DNA of 64,000 bases from UBA6120 sp964639215 (GCA_964639215.1 CAZXCV010000001.1:1-64000), one strand, 5' to 3'. Positions 44,925 to 54,756 are shown, counted from the stretch's first letter. Translations and numbers: made by a program. Notes: a model not told the origin generated them from the letters alone.

Positions 44925-46040
44925 TTAAGATAATAATGTCACGATTATCTTGTCTAAAAGCATTAAGCCATCATCAGTAGCATACCAAAAATGTTGGTAA
45001 TTATGAAGTAAACCACCCTCGAGAAGTTTTGGAAATTTATCGAAGTAGCGAACGCTGAATTCAGCATCAAAGAGCCTGTGATATTCACGTTCATCAAAAC
45101 CAGTATCTAACCGAAGTTTTAGCATCAGATAATATTCCTCTTTTAACGTAAGATCGATCTTTTCTCGTTCACTGATAGTGATGCCTTGGCAGTATTTACT
45201 AAAGTTTTGGGTATTCTTATAGCGAATTTCGTCGTCATCTTCTTTAATATAGCCACTTGCTCCGAGGCCAACACCATAATAAAACTCATTATTCCAATAG
45301 GTTTGATTATGACGAGCTTCATAACCTGGTTTTGCAAAATTTGACACTTCATAACGACGATAGCCAGCTTTTCTCAATTGGTCCAAGATGAGATCATAAT
45401 GATTGCGCGAGCGATCGTTACTTACCGTTTTTACACCTCGAATTCCAAACACGGTGTGAGGATGAACCGTTAAGGAGTATGTACTAATATGTTCGACATC
45501 TAACTTGATGGCGGTTTCGATATCCGCGATCAAATCACGGTTCGTTTGTCCTGGAAGATCAAAGATTAAATCGATGTTGATGTTATTAAACCCAACTTCA
45601 CGTGCCATAGAAATAGTCGTATTAACATCTTTCCCACGATGATTCCGGTTCATTTTTTTCAGTAATCGATCGTTAAATGATTGTACACCGATACTTAAAC
45701 GGTTAACGCCATAGTGGTGGAGCAGCTTTAATTTTTCAAGCGTGAGATTTTCAATATTTCCTTCGACCGTAAATTCATAGTTATTGTCTATTAAAGGACG
45801 CAAAGTCATCAGTAATAACTCTAACTGATCGAGTCGCAAAGCAGTTGGTGTTCCACCACCGATATAAATACTTTGGAGCGATGTCGGTTGATAATGGTCA
45901 AGTTCTAAAAAAAGCCACCGTAAATATGTGGTGGCCCACTCGGGGTGATAGAGCATCTTCGTGTAATCACAATAATGACAAAGATGCTCACAAAAAGGGA
46001 TATGGACGTATAATGCTTTAATCTTTTGGTTTGGTGACAT
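44925..46040 (-). CDS. hemW: Radical SAM heme chaperone HemW
   Basis: HemN-like radical SAM protein; family members bind heme rather than oxidise coproporphyrinogen. Cluster motif CEHLCHYCDY (CxxxCxxC) after ALYVHIPF, then IYIGGGTPTAL and GVQSFNDRLL. 371 residues from the ATG at 46040, which overlaps the upstream small gene by 23 bases; a longer basic N-terminus from 46145 is the other frame of that gene. Order lepA-(...)-hemW-hrcA follows Bacillus. Confidence 0.9.
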   Translation of the reverse strand: MSPNQKIKALYVHIPFCEHLCHYCDYTKMLYHPEWATTYLRWLFLELDHYQPTSLQSIYIGGGTPTALRLDQLELLLMTLRPLIDNNYEFTVEGNIENLTLEKLKLLHHYGVNRLSIGVQSFNDRLLKKMNRNHRGKDVNTTISMAREVGFNNINIDLIFDLPGQTNRDLIADIETAIKLDVEHISTYSLTVHPHTVFGIRGVKTVSNDRSRNHYDLILDQLRKAGYRRYEVSNFAKPGYEARHNQTYWNNEFYYGVGLGASGYIKEDDDEIRYKNTQNFSKYCQGITISEREKIDLTLKEEYYLMLKLRLDTGFDEREYHRLFDAEFSVRYFDKFPKLLEGGLLHNYQHFWYATDDGLMLLDKIIVTLLS

Positions 46041-46269
46041 CAGGAGTGAATTTTTCCATTTCTTCCTGGGTCTTATCATCTTCGATTTTAACGATGACGC
46101 GCTCAATTTCTTCACGCGCCGCTTCTTCTTCGTCAATCTTGACATCCTTGTTTTTCAAACTTGGAACATGCTTTCGTAATAAGTACGCTGCCAGTGAAAT
46201 AATTCCGAAAAAGGCTAAGATGACAATGACGGCAATAATTGGATTTTCTAAAATGCTATTATAACTCAC
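46018..46269 (-). CDS. Small membrane-anchored acidic protein (GTG start)
   Basis: 83 residues: one N-terminal span (~11-31, IIAVIVILAFFGIISLAAYLL) and a highly charged tail rich in E, D and K. No family recognised. Starts with GTG after TAGGGAG. It follows the Fic-like gene by 12 bases and overlaps hemW, so these are one unit. Confidence 0.65.
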   Translation of the reverse strand: MSYNSILENPIIAVIVILAFFGIISLAAYLLRKHVPSLKNKDVKIDEEEAAREEIERVIVKIEDDKTQEEMEKFTPDVTKPKD

Positions 46270-46281
46270 GATAACTCCCTA

Positions 46282-47652
46282 TTACTTTTTACCCACTGGT
46301 GTGTAGATAAACTTATTTTTGTATGATTCTTTACGATAATAACCCAAACTCGCGAGATGGTCCATCGACGTGCGCGCTGTTTCATAGGCGCACCCGAGCG
46401 TTTTCTTAAATTGACTGATTGTGTAAAATTTGCCAAGCGTACAATGACGGGCATAAAAATAAGCCTCTCCACGTTTTAATGCGGGATTTGTTTCCATTAA
46501 ATGCTCTTCGATCCGCGCGGCATCGACTTCATCAAGGGCAACAGGAACACTAGGTAGGGCCATACGTTCATCGAGATGAAGCGGTTTATTCAAAGATGAT
46601 GAGGTCTCATGATCATTATTCATTGGTGGGCTTAATGGTGCGACACTTGGTGAAGCTGGACGTCGTTCTTCCTCTTTAAGTTCTTCCTTATCGAGGGTAA
46701 CCGCATGATCGAGTAAGGCCACAACTGCTTGTTCTAGTAGCGGCAAGGTAAACGCTAATAAATAAGTGACATCGCCTGATTTTTGTACTTCACTCATGAC
46801 GCGATTGAAGTCATCTCGCGTATCAATGAGGAGCGATTCCAAAACCAATAGTAAGGGCACCTCGTCATAATCGGCGTGCGCCAGCATGTTTTTTAAGGTT
46901 AAGAGCGCGATTTCTTCTGAGAATGTCTCAAACGGTTTCACGAGCATCATGTAATAGAAAGTGACGATTGCTTTGACGATTGGCGAAAATTCTGCGTGGT
47001 TAATGAAATCTTGGAGTTGTCCCATCATTTCATCGATTCTGGATGTTGGTGCGGCGACATACGTCTTTCCGATTAAAGCTTTTTGCTCGATTGAAGCAAT
47101 TTCTTGGAGTCGGTAAAGTGTACTCATATCTTCTTGTCCACTCAATAGACTATAAATAGCAGCCCAAAACGCTTCGTCGATCGGATCATTTAGATGTGTC
47201 TTGGTATATTTGATGGCATTATAGTAATTCAATAAAATCATCCGGTCAGGACTAATGGTTGAAAGCGTGTCATTAACAACACTTTTTAAAAATGAATCGT
47301 TGATGTTTAAGCGGTACTTTTGGGCGACAAAGGCGAGTTGTTGCGCATGAAATTCCTGTTCATAGGCGGCATAGTTAATTGATGTTTTTGATGTTTTGTT
47401 TAAACGAAGCCACGCTTTCATCATCTGCCGTTCAATCGCGTTAATTTTATCATTTAACGAAGGGGTTACGACGACGCTTAACGGACCATGATCGATGGAG
47501 CGTAATGCAAGATAACGTGTGAATTGCCCCCGATATTTGATGATATTCGTCCAAATGACATCGATTAAAGATGTCCCCAAAGCTTTGGCGACTTCCGAAC
47601 GTGTGGCATACGTTTCGTTACTAAAGCGAATTGCTAAATCATCATTTCCCAT
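46282..47652 (-). CDS. Fic-fold protein with degenerate catalytic motif and C-terminal winged helix
   Basis: 456 residues. A helical N-terminal part (1-~180) precedes a segment that follows the Fic pattern: GKTYVAAPTSRIDEMMGQL, then helices up to residue 238. Where Fic enzymes carry HPFxxGNGRxxR, this protein has KPFETFSEEIAL (239-250), so the catalytic His, the Gly-Asn-Gly loop and both Arg are gone. After a low-complexity linker (~325-375) comes a winged helix (FYTISQFKKTLGCAYETART). AMPylation activity is therefore unlikely; a structural or DNA-binding role is more plausible. Assignment rests on pattern similarity. Confidence 0.6.
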   Translation of the reverse strand: MGNDDLAIRFSNETYATRSEVAKALGTSLIDVIWTNIIKYRGQFTRYLALRSIDHGPLSVVVTPSLNDKINAIERQMMKAWLRLNKTSKTSINYAAYEQEFHAQQLAFVAQKYRLNINDSFLKSVVNDTLSTISPDRMILLNYYNAIKYTKTHLNDPIDEAFWAAIYSLLSGQEDMSTLYRLQEIASIEQKALIGKTYVAAPTSRIDEMMGQLQDFINHAEFSPIVKAIVTFYYMMLVKPFETFSEEIALLTLKNMLAHADYDEVPLLLVLESLLIDTRDDFNRVMSEVQKSGDVTYLLAFTLPLLEQAVVALLDHAVTLDKEELKEEERRPASPSVAPLSPPMNNDHETSSSLNKPLHLDERMALPSVPVALDEVDAARIEEHLMETNPALKRGEAYFYARHCTLGKFYTISQFKKTLGCAYETARTSMDHLASLGYYRKESYKNKFIYTPVGKK

Positions 47653-47740
47653 AGTTATGCCTTTTACCTTATTACAAAGATAACAAACAATCGACTAATT
47701 TTCTACTAAATTGTCTGGTCATTTTCAGCAATTTCATCGA

Positions 47741-49552
47741 TTATTCGTCATCAAGCGATAAAACAGTCATGAACGCCTCTTGGGGTACTTCAACCGACCC
47801 AATCGCTTTCATGCGTTTTTTTCCTTCTTTTTGTTTATCTAGGAGCTTGCGTTTCCGTGAGATATCGCCACCATAACATTTAGCTAAAACGTCTTTGCGA
47901 ACAGCTTTTATATTGCTGCGCGCGATGATTTTTCCTCCAATTGCTGCTTGGACCGGAATTTCAAATTGTTGCCGTGGAATGATGTCCTTGAGCTTACGAA
48001 CAATCACACTCCCACGATCAAAGGCATTCCCTTTAAAGACGATGGTCGAAAGTGCGTCAATTGGTTCACCATTAAGTAAAATGTCCATTTTCGTAAGGTT
48101 ACTCGCCCGATATTCGGCCAGTTGATAATCAAGGGAAGCATAACCTTTCGTCGTACTCTTCAACCGATCAAAAAAATTGAAAATAATTTCGGCTAATGGT
48201 AGTTCATACTTAATAATCATCCTTGTATCATCGAAAAATTCGAGATCGACATGGATTCCACGCCGTGCTTGGCATAATTCCATCACGGCACCGACGTATT
48301 CCTTCGGTGTCATAATCGAAGCCAGGACATAGGGCTCTTGGATTTCTTTAATCAAGGTTGGATGTGGTAACTGGCTCGGATTATCAAGATTGATGATGTC
48401 ATCGTTATTCATATGGACTTTATAAATGACGCTCGGTGCTGTCAAGATTAAATTCAGCCCGTATTCGCGTTCAAGTCGTTCTTGCACGACGTTCATGTGG
48501 AGTAAACCTAAAAAACCACAGCGAAATCCAAAGCCAAGTGCCTGGGAGTTTTCTGGTTCATATTTTAGGGCTGCATCATTGAGCGATAATTTTTCAAGCG
48601 CATCTTTGAGATCGCCATATTTTTTGGAATCAACCGGATAAAGCCCGCAGTAAACCATCGGATTAATGTGGCGATAGCCTGGCAATGCCTCTTCAGCGGG
48701 ACGTGAAGCGAGGGTCACTGTTTCTCCCGAATGGACATCTTTGATATCTTTAATTTGAGCAGCAATATAACCAACTTCACCTGAATATAGCACATCGCGT
48801 TTTTCTTCTTTGGGAGTCCGAATTCCAACCTCGGTGACTAAATATTTCTTATTGACGGCCATCAGTAAAATCGTATCCCCGACTTTGACTGTGCCTTGTT
48901 TGATGCGGATTTGGATGATTACGCCGCGATATGAGTCATAGAATGAATCAAAAATAAGTGCTTTTAAGGGTCCGTTCACATCACCTTTAGGACAAGGGAC
49001 GTACTTCACGACTGCCTCGAGCACAGCCTTAATATTCAAACCCGTTTTCGCGGAAATGGGAATCGCATGTTCGATTGGCAAACCAATGCGATCACGAATT
49101 TCTTCTTTGGTATGTTCAACATTAGCTGAGGGTAAATCGACCTTATTAATCACCGGTATTATTTCTAAATCATTGTCGATAGCGAGATAGACGTTCGCTA
49201 ATGTTTGGGCTTCGACGCCTTGTGAGGCGTCAACGACAAGTAATGCACCCTCACAAGCTGCAAGCGATCGCGATACTTCATATGTGAAATCAACATGCCC
49301 TGGTGTATCAATTAAATTAAAGACATAATCTTGTCCATCATCAGCATGATATTTTAAGGTTACCGAGGTTAGTTTAATCGTGATACCACGTTCTCGTTCC
49401 AAATCAAGTGAATCGAGCAGTTGTTCTCGCATATCACGGCTACTAACCGTTCCAGTTAATTCTAAAATCCGATCAGCCAAAGTTGATTTGCCATGATCAA
49501 TATGAGCGATAATTGAGAAGTTACGAATCCGTGATCGGTTAAAATTATTCAT
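47741..49552 (-). CDS. lepA: Elongation factor 4 (LepA)
   Basis: Ribosome-binding GTPase that back-translocates or aids initiation and assembly. G1 AHIDHGKSTLADR, G3 DTPGHVDFTYEV, G4 NKVDLPSA; the unique C-terminal domain ends SVEVPQEAFMTVL. 603 residues, standard. No Shine-Dalgarno; a TAAAAT box lies 12 bases before the ATG. Confidence 0.97.
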   Translation of the reverse strand: MNNFNRSRIRNFSIIAHIDHGKSTLADRILELTGTVSSRDMREQLLDSLDLERERGITIKLTSVTLKYHADDGQDYVFNLIDTPGHVDFTYEVSRSLAACEGALLVVDASQGVEAQTLANVYLAIDNDLEIIPVINKVDLPSANVEHTKEEIRDRIGLPIEHAIPISAKTGLNIKAVLEAVVKYVPCPKGDVNGPLKALIFDSFYDSYRGVIIQIRIKQGTVKVGDTILLMAVNKKYLVTEVGIRTPKEEKRDVLYSGEVGYIAAQIKDIKDVHSGETVTLASRPAEEALPGYRHINPMVYCGLYPVDSKKYGDLKDALEKLSLNDAALKYEPENSQALGFGFRCGFLGLLHMNVVQERLEREYGLNLILTAPSVIYKVHMNNDDIINLDNPSQLPHPTLIKEIQEPYVLASIMTPKEYVGAVMELCQARRGIHVDLEFFDDTRMIIKYELPLAEIIFNFFDRLKSTTKGYASLDYQLAEYRASNLTKMDILLNGEPIDALSTIVFKGNAFDRGSVIVRKLKDIIPRQQFEIPVQAAIGGKIIARSNIKAVRKDVLAKCYGGDISRKRKLLDKQKEGKKRMKAIGSVEVPQEAFMTVLSLDDE

Positions 49553-49564
49553 AGGTGCTTGTAT

Positions 49565-49570
49565 ATTTTA
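49565..49570 (-). promoter_or_regulatory. -10 box of lepA, near-leaderless
   Basis: On the - strand TAAAAT, 12 bases before the lepA ATG; the predicted leader is about five bases. Confidence 0.45.
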
Positions 49571-49591
49571 TCTTATCAAATATAAATTGCA

Positions 49592-51940
49592 TTAGTTTCG
49601 TATCTCATTCCAAAAAGTTGTTAATAGTTCCGCTAAATCATCGGGCGTAATCACTGCTTCATACTCCGACCACTCAGCTTTAAACATCGCGCGGTATCGC
49701 GTTTCTAAATATCGATCGTCAATAAGTAAGGCTATCCCACGATCAGATTCTGAACGAATTACACGACCAACGGCTTGCATGACGCGATTCATCCCAGGAT
49801 ATGCATAACTAAACGCGTAACCATCCCATGACCGCGCCTCGAAATAATCGCGGATTAAATCACGTTCAAATGATAGCTGCGGTAAACCAACACCGACGAC
49901 AATCGAACCAATCAATCGATCTTCGATTAAATCAATTCCCTCTGAAAAGGGACCACCCAACACCACAAAACCAGCGGTCGTTACCGTCGGAGCATGTTTA
50001 AATTCAGCGAGAAATGCTGTTTGAGCCGTTAAATCCATATCTTGTTCTTGCATGATAATGTCAATGTCCACACCTGTTTTCATATGAGCACGAACCTCAT
50101 GCATATACTTATAACTTGGGAAAAAAACAAGGTAGTTTCCTAAGCGTGACGAGAGGGCAATTTCAATATAGAGCGCGACTTCATCAAGCGTTGCTTTACG
50201 CGCTTTATAACGTGTTGACACTTTTGGAGCGACCATTAATAGTAAATTGTTGGTAGGAAACGGTGATGGTAATCGTAAAACTGGATCAGTTAAATCACCA
50301 CCTAGCATCGGCACATAATAATCAAGAGGCGCTAACGTTGCGCTAAATAAAACTCGCCCTTTCAAAGGTTGCATCGTCTGTCTTAGAAGTGTGCTGGAAT
50401 CAAGACATAACAGTTTAATCATGAAGCCAGTCTCTGGTCCATAGGCTTGGTAATATACAAAATGTTCATCATAAAAATCACTCAACTTTAAAAAGCGGTT
50501 GGCATCGAAATAAAAATCTTTAAATTGTTCGGTCACCTTGTCTGGTAATTTTCGCATTACATCTTGTGCTTGGACGATGAAGGCGTCGAGTGCTCGTAGC
50601 CACACCGTATCTAGAACAATTACTTTTTGATATTCTTTCGTGGTAATGTCGTGTTCTTTGAACAATTTATTAAGACGTGATAGTGTCTTTTTGAATTTTG
50701 GATGCGTCACCTGGCGCATGCTTCTTTTCATTTTTTCATAGCAACCACGGGAAATGTCGCATGAATACATCGATCGACTTCGCTCTAATAAATTATGAGC
50801 TTCATCGACTAGTAAAAAATGGCGTGAACTGTCAGTATCAAAGAACCGTCTTAGGTATACCGTTGGATCGAATACGTAATTGTAGTCACCGATGACAACA
50901 TCGGTAAAGAGTGATAAATCAAGTTGTAATTCAAACGGACAAATGTCGTATTTTGCGCCATAATCAGTGATGTTAAAGCGATTAAAGGAAATTTCATGAC
51001 TTAAGGCCTCAGTCAGCACTTGGCGAATCTTATCATAGTAGCCTTTTGCATAGGGGCATTCATCGGGATTACAACTAGCACCAGGATTAAAACATATTTT
51101 GTCTTTAGCAGTCAGGACAATATCACGAACCAGAGCACCTTGATCGCGTAAATGACTAACGGCAACACTTGCGGCATCATGACCAGAATTTTTAGCGGTA
51201 ACATAAAAGATTTTTCCATCAATACCACGGCCAAATGCCAAGACAGCTGGATAGAGTGTCGAAATCGTTTTACCAATACCTGTGGGTGCTTCTGCAAAAA
51301 GTGTGCCACCATTTTTAGTCAGTGCATACACGTATTTGGCCAGTTCCCGTTGCCCTTTACGAAATGATTTAAAAGGAAATGGGAGCTGCTTGACTGAATC
51401 ATTTCGTAAAGTAATACGCTCATCGACCGCTCGATAAAAGGCAAGATAGCCACGAATCAGATTGATGATTTCATCCTCGAGCTCAGGTACTGACCGTTCA
51501 TACGATTTTGTCAGCGTTTTCTGATCAGCCTGATTGATATAAATCAGCCGAATTCGAATGAGGTCCAGATCGTGAGTGATTGCATACATGTGACCATAGA
51601 GAAACGCTTGCATCGTGTGCCATTGTTCATGCATCGTTGCGAAAGTATCAAGGTCAGCAACGGTTGTTTTTACTTCTTCAATAAAAACTTTGCCAAGAAT
51701 TTGGCGAATTCCATCCGCATAACCTTCAATCGTCACGTCATATTCTTCGACTTGATAAAGATGGCGAAGAAAATGTTCGGCTTCAAATTCCCCGGTTTGT
51801 GCTTGTTGATAAAGCTGATGCATCTTGGTCCCCATTTGCATTGAGGCTTTGTTAAAAATGCGATTATCAATGTCACCACTTCGCAGCATGAAATCAACTA
51901 GCTCATGGACCGACAAGCGCAGCGCTCGTCTTATTTCCAT
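49592..51940 (-). CDS. XPD/DinG-type helicase fused to a Cas4/RecB-like nuclease domain
   Basis: 782 residues. Residues ~1-135 match the PD-(D/E)XK RecB/Cas4 pattern: H41 (GTKMHQLYQ), D76 (EGYADG), E89 and K91 (EEVKT), Q113 with Y117. A superfamily 2 helicase follows: Walker A APTGIGKT (~221-228), cysteines C285, C292, C297 and C336 as 4Fe-4S ligands, Walker B LLVDEAHN, motif VI GRVIRSESDRG. Likely 5'-3' DNA helicase in repair. Overlaps the fmt stop by ten bases. This fused architecture is known for some DinG-like proteins. Confidence 0.85.
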   Translation of the reverse strand: MEIRRALRLSVHELVDFMLRSGDIDNRIFNKASMQMGTKMHQLYQQAQTGEFEAEHFLRHLYQVEEYDVTIEGYADGIRQILGKVFIEEVKTTVADLDTFATMHEQWHTMQAFLYGHMYAITHDLDLIRIRLIYINQADQKTLTKSYERSVPELEDEIINLIRGYLAFYRAVDERITLRNDSVKQLPFPFKSFRKGQRELAKYVYALTKNGGTLFAEAPTGIGKTISTLYPAVLAFGRGIDGKIFYVTAKNSGHDAASVAVSHLRDQGALVRDIVLTAKDKICFNPGASCNPDECPYAKGYYDKIRQVLTEALSHEISFNRFNITDYGAKYDICPFELQLDLSLFTDVVIGDYNYVFDPTVYLRRFFDTDSSRHFLLVDEAHNLLERSRSMYSCDISRGCYEKMKRSMRQVTHPKFKKTLSRLNKLFKEHDITTKEYQKVIVLDTVWLRALDAFIVQAQDVMRKLPDKVTEQFKDFYFDANRFLKLSDFYDEHFVYYQAYGPETGFMIKLLCLDSSTLLRQTMQPLKGRVLFSATLAPLDYYVPMLGGDLTDPVLRLPSPFPTNNLLLMVAPKVSTRYKARKATLDEVALYIEIALSSRLGNYLVFFPSYKYMHEVRAHMKTGVDIDIIMQEQDMDLTAQTAFLAEFKHAPTVTTAGFVVLGGPFSEGIDLIEDRLIGSIVVGVGLPQLSFERDLIRDYFEARSWDGYAFSYAYPGMNRVMQAVGRVIRSESDRGIALLIDDRYLETRYRAMFKAEWSEYEAVITPDDLAELLTTFWNEIRN

Positions 51941-52866
51941 AGATGACCGAGGTAGTGCCGATGGCCATTGAGAAAATCATGTCCGATCGTTGGACGTTTA
52001 CCCGGAATTTGTAATAAAGTTATCTCGATGTTTCCATCAATCAATTGAAGTAAAAGTTTTCCATTTTGTTCATGAACAGTTCCAATTTCGTTATCGATCG
52101 ATGTGTTATATAACTTGGTTGCTAAAAGTTTGATTCGCTCATCATTACTTAAAACATAGCCACCTGGACTAGGAGCTAATGCTCTGACATAATTTATAAA
52201 ATCACGGCTTGATAAACCGATGTTTAAATGCTCTTGTTCTATTTTTATCGAGGGAGCAAAACTAACTTGTGCCACATCTTGAGGAATACCTTTTAACTCA
52301 TCATTTAGATATTGTTTTAATAGTAAGGGCACAAATGTATTGATGGTCGCACTCATCCGATTTCGTAGTGTTTCATAGTTATCATCATCTAGAATTGTGA
52401 CTGGAATTTGTGCATACATCGGTCCAGCGTCCATTTGCGTGACCATCTCCATCAGCGTAAATCCTGTTTCCTTGAAACCGTGCATCAAGGCATATTGTAT
52501 CGGAGCCGCACCACGTAACCTTGGTAACAAACTGCCATGGACGTTTAGTGGACGATACTTCGGCCATTTCAGTACGGCATCGGGAACGATTTGTCCATAC
52601 GCCAAAGTGACGATGAGATCGGCATCGAGATGATTAATGAAATCATGATTAATACGGATTGACGTCGGCTGAAATATAGGAATATCGTATTTTTCTGCGA
52701 TGATTTTTGTGGCAGCTTTCATGAGTAAATTACGGCGACCAAAAGAAGCATCAGGCTGGGCAATCACAGCGACAATATTAAATTGACCATTAATCAATGT
52801 TTCAAGTAATGATGCGGCTATTTCCGGTGTGCCCATAAAGACAACTTTAGCGTGCTTATAATCCAT
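51931..52866 (-). CDS. fmt: Methionyl-tRNA formyltransferase
   Basis: Formylates initiator Met-tRNA. Catalytic motif is PLNVHGSLLPRLRGAAPIQYAL (the formyl-folate site has N, H and, further on, D in QMDAGPMYAQ). 311 residues with the C-terminal OB-type domain. AGGAA precedes the ATG. Usual partner def is not in the window. Confidence 0.95.
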   Translation of the reverse strand: MDYKHAKVVFMGTPEIAASLLETLINGQFNIVAVIAQPDASFGRRNLLMKAATKIIAEKYDIPIFQPTSIRINHDFINHLDADLIVTLAYGQIVPDAVLKWPKYRPLNVHGSLLPRLRGAAPIQYALMHGFKETGFTLMEMVTQMDAGPMYAQIPVTILDDDNYETLRNRMSATINTFVPLLLKQYLNDELKGIPQDVAQVSFAPSIKIEQEHLNIGLSSRDFINYVRALAPSPGGYVLSNDERIKLLATKLYNTSIDNEIGTVHEQNGKLLLQLIDGNIEITLLQIPGKRPTIGHDFLNGHRHYLGHLWK

Positions 52867-52898
52867 ATTTATTCCTAATAAACATTATAATTATATCA

Positions 52899-52928
52899 TT
52901 GGTAATCACTAATGAATTGCCATATTAT
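52899..52928 (+). promoter_or_regulatory. Promoter of cysK-cysE
   Basis: TTGGTA, 18 bases, TATTAT, with an overlapping TATAAT. GAGGT then precedes the ATG. The leader of about 20 bases leaves no room for a riboswitch or T-box. Confidence 0.5.
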
Positions 52929-52953
52929 AATATCGCTTTGAGTGAGGTAAATT

Positions 52954-53853
52954 ATGATTTATGAGAAATTGACGGATTTAATTGGACACACTCCCGTTTT
53001 GCATTATCAAACGATAAATAATAGTGAACTTTATTTAAAACTCGAACAGTTTAATCCGGCTGGTTCTGTCAAAGATCGGATTGCCCTTTCGATGATTGAA
53101 GCTTTGGAGATAGAAGGAAAGTTAACAGACAAAACAACAGTGATTGAAGCCACATCGGGTAATACTGGGATTGGTTTAGCCTACGTATTAGCCGCTAAAG
53201 GGATACCATTAATTTTAACGATGCCAGCCTCGGCTTCAAAAGAACGGATTGATCTATTGAAAGCCTATGGAGCGCACGTCATTCTGACACCCGCCGATAA
53301 ATCAATGACTGGTGCAAAAGCTGTCGCTGCACAACTTAGTAAAGACCATGGTTATCTTTATCTTGAACAATTTTCGAATCCCCATAATCCCGAAGCCCAT
53401 ATGAAAGGGACAGCCATCGAAATCATCGACGATTTTTCAAAACTCGACTTTGTTATTTGTGGTGTCGGAACTGGTGGTACGATTACTGGTTTAAGTCGGA
53501 TTTTAAGAAATCATTATCGCACAATTAAATTTATCGCCGTCGAACCCGAGGAATCTGCCGTCCTTTCTGGTCAGGCGCCAGGATCTCATGGTATTTCTGG
53601 TATCGGTGCTGGATTTATTCCACCAATACTCGATAAGTCGCAAATCGATCAAATCATTACTATTAAGACCGCAGCCGCTCAAGCAAAGGCGAAAGATTTA
53701 GCAATCAAGGGTCATTTTTATGGAATTTCTGCTTCTGCCGTTATTATAGCTGGCGAAGAGGTAGCAAGGGAACACCCCAATTCCATCATCTTAATCATCA
53801 TTCCCGATGGAGGAATTAAATATATGTCAACCGGAGTGTACAATCATGAATAA
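52954..53853 (+). CDS. cysK: Cysteine synthase A
   Basis: PLP enzyme making cysteine from O-acetylserine and sulfide. PLP lysine in NPAGSVKDRIAL, SGNTGIG loop and the phosphate-binding GVGTGGTITG. 299 residues. Pairs with cysE, whose ATG overlaps its stop, so the two steps from serine are co-translated. Confidence 0.95.
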   Translation: MIYEKLTDLIGHTPVLHYQTINNSELYLKLEQFNPAGSVKDRIALSMIEALEIEGKLTDKTTVIEATSGNTGIGLAYVLAAKGIPLILTMPASASKERIDLLKAYGAHVILTPADKSMTGAKAVAAQLSKDHGYLYLEQFSNPHNPEAHMKGTAIEIIDDFSKLDFVICGVGTGGTITGLSRILRNHYRTIKFIAVEPEESAVLSGQAPGSHGISGIGAGFIPPILDKSQIDQIITIKTAAAQAKAKDLAIKGHFYGISASAVIIAGEEVAREHPNSIILIIIPDGGIKYMSTGVYNHE

Positions 53854-54361
53854 CAAACCCGAATCTTTTTTCGCATCAATTAAACGACGCGATCCCGCTG
53901 CTCGTCATAATTTACAGATTTTGCTACTATATCCAGGTGTCGCTGCCCTCATCAATTACCGAATTTCTCACTTCTTTTGGCGTTTAAAACTCAAATTTAT
54001 CGCTGAGTGGATTGCCAAAGTGTCGCGCCGACGCACAGGGATTGAAATTCATCCAGGAGCGACAATTGGAAAACGATTTTTCATCGATCATGGAATGGGT
54101 GTCGTGATCGGAGAAACAGCGGTGATCGGTGATGATGTTACGATGTACCATGGAGTAACACTAGGCACCCGCCTTGGAGGACGTGGCAAGCGACATCCAA
54201 CCATAGGAAATCGCGTGATGATAGGTGCCGAATCAATGATTTTAGGTAATATCAATGTCGGTGATGGGGCAAAAATCGGAGCCAACTCCACGGTTATTAA
54301 AGATGTCGCTCCCGGTGAAGTAATCATCACTTGTTCAAGACGTGATAATAAACCGGATTAA
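53846..54361 (+). CDS. cysE: Serine O-acetyltransferase
   Basis: Acetylates serine for CysK. Left-handed beta-helix hexapeptide repeats are clear (IHPGATIGKRFFIDHGMGVV, then NINVGDGAKIGANSTVIKDV). 171 residues, the short Gram-positive form. ATG at 53846 overlaps the cysK stop by eight bases; the longer in-frame start is inside cysK. The C-terminus (CSRRDNKPD) ends without the usual Ile that docks in CysK. Confidence 0.93.
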   Translation: MNNKPESFFASIKRRDPAARHNLQILLLYPGVAALINYRISHFFWRLKLKFIAEWIAKVSRRRTGIEIHPGATIGKRFFIDHGMGVVIGETAVIGDDVTMYHGVTLGTRLGGRGKRHPTIGNRVMIGAESMILGNINVGDGAKIGANSTVIKDVAPGEVIITCSRRDNKPD

Positions 54362-54419
54362 TCTTGCACCTAAGCTAGGGATATGGTAAAATTCATCGAG
54401 TTGAAAATGAGGTATTAAT

Positions 54420-54683
54420 ATGGCAAACATCAAATCACAAATTAAACGCAATCTCACAAATGAGAAGGCTCGCACGCACAACGCGGCGATAAAATCAACA
54501 GTGCGGACAGCTATTAAGAAAGCTGACAAAGCAATTGTCGCTAAAGATAAACAATTGGCAACAACATTGTGCACCGATGCCCTCGCTTTGATTGACAAGG
54601 CTATTTCGAGCAAAGTTCTATCACCTGAAGCCGGCGCTCGTCAAAAAAGCAGTTTACAACGCCGTTTGAATACCTTAGCTTAA
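54420..54683 (+). CDS. rpsT: 30S ribosomal protein S20
   Basis: 87-residue S20 (ANIKSQIKRNLTNEKARTHN, SPEAGARQKSSLQRRLNTL). GAGGT lies before the ATG. An extended -10-like TGG-TAAAAT sits about 32 bases upstream, so it probably has its own promoter. A terminator follows. Confidence 0.96.
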   Translation: MANIKSQIKRNLTNEKARTHNAAIKSTVRTAIKKADKAIVAKDKQLATTLCTDALALIDKAISSKVLSPEAGARQKSSLQRRLNTLA

Positions 54684-54698
54684 TATTTTTCACAAAAG

Positions 54699-54723
54699 AT
54701 GGTTCCCGATAAGAACCATTTTT
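54699..54723 (+). terminator. Terminator of rpsT
   Basis: ATGGTTC-N7-GAACCAT followed by a T-run. Confidence 0.85.
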
Positions 54724-54740
54724 ATTTGCCTAAATAAATA

Positions 54741-54749
54741 TGATATGAT
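54741..54749 (+). promoter_or_regulatory. Extended -10 promoter of aguA, leaderless
   Basis: TGA-TATGAT then seven bases and the ATG at 54757. The mRNA would start at the start codon. Confidence 0.6.
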
Positions 54750-54756
54750 TTTTAAT

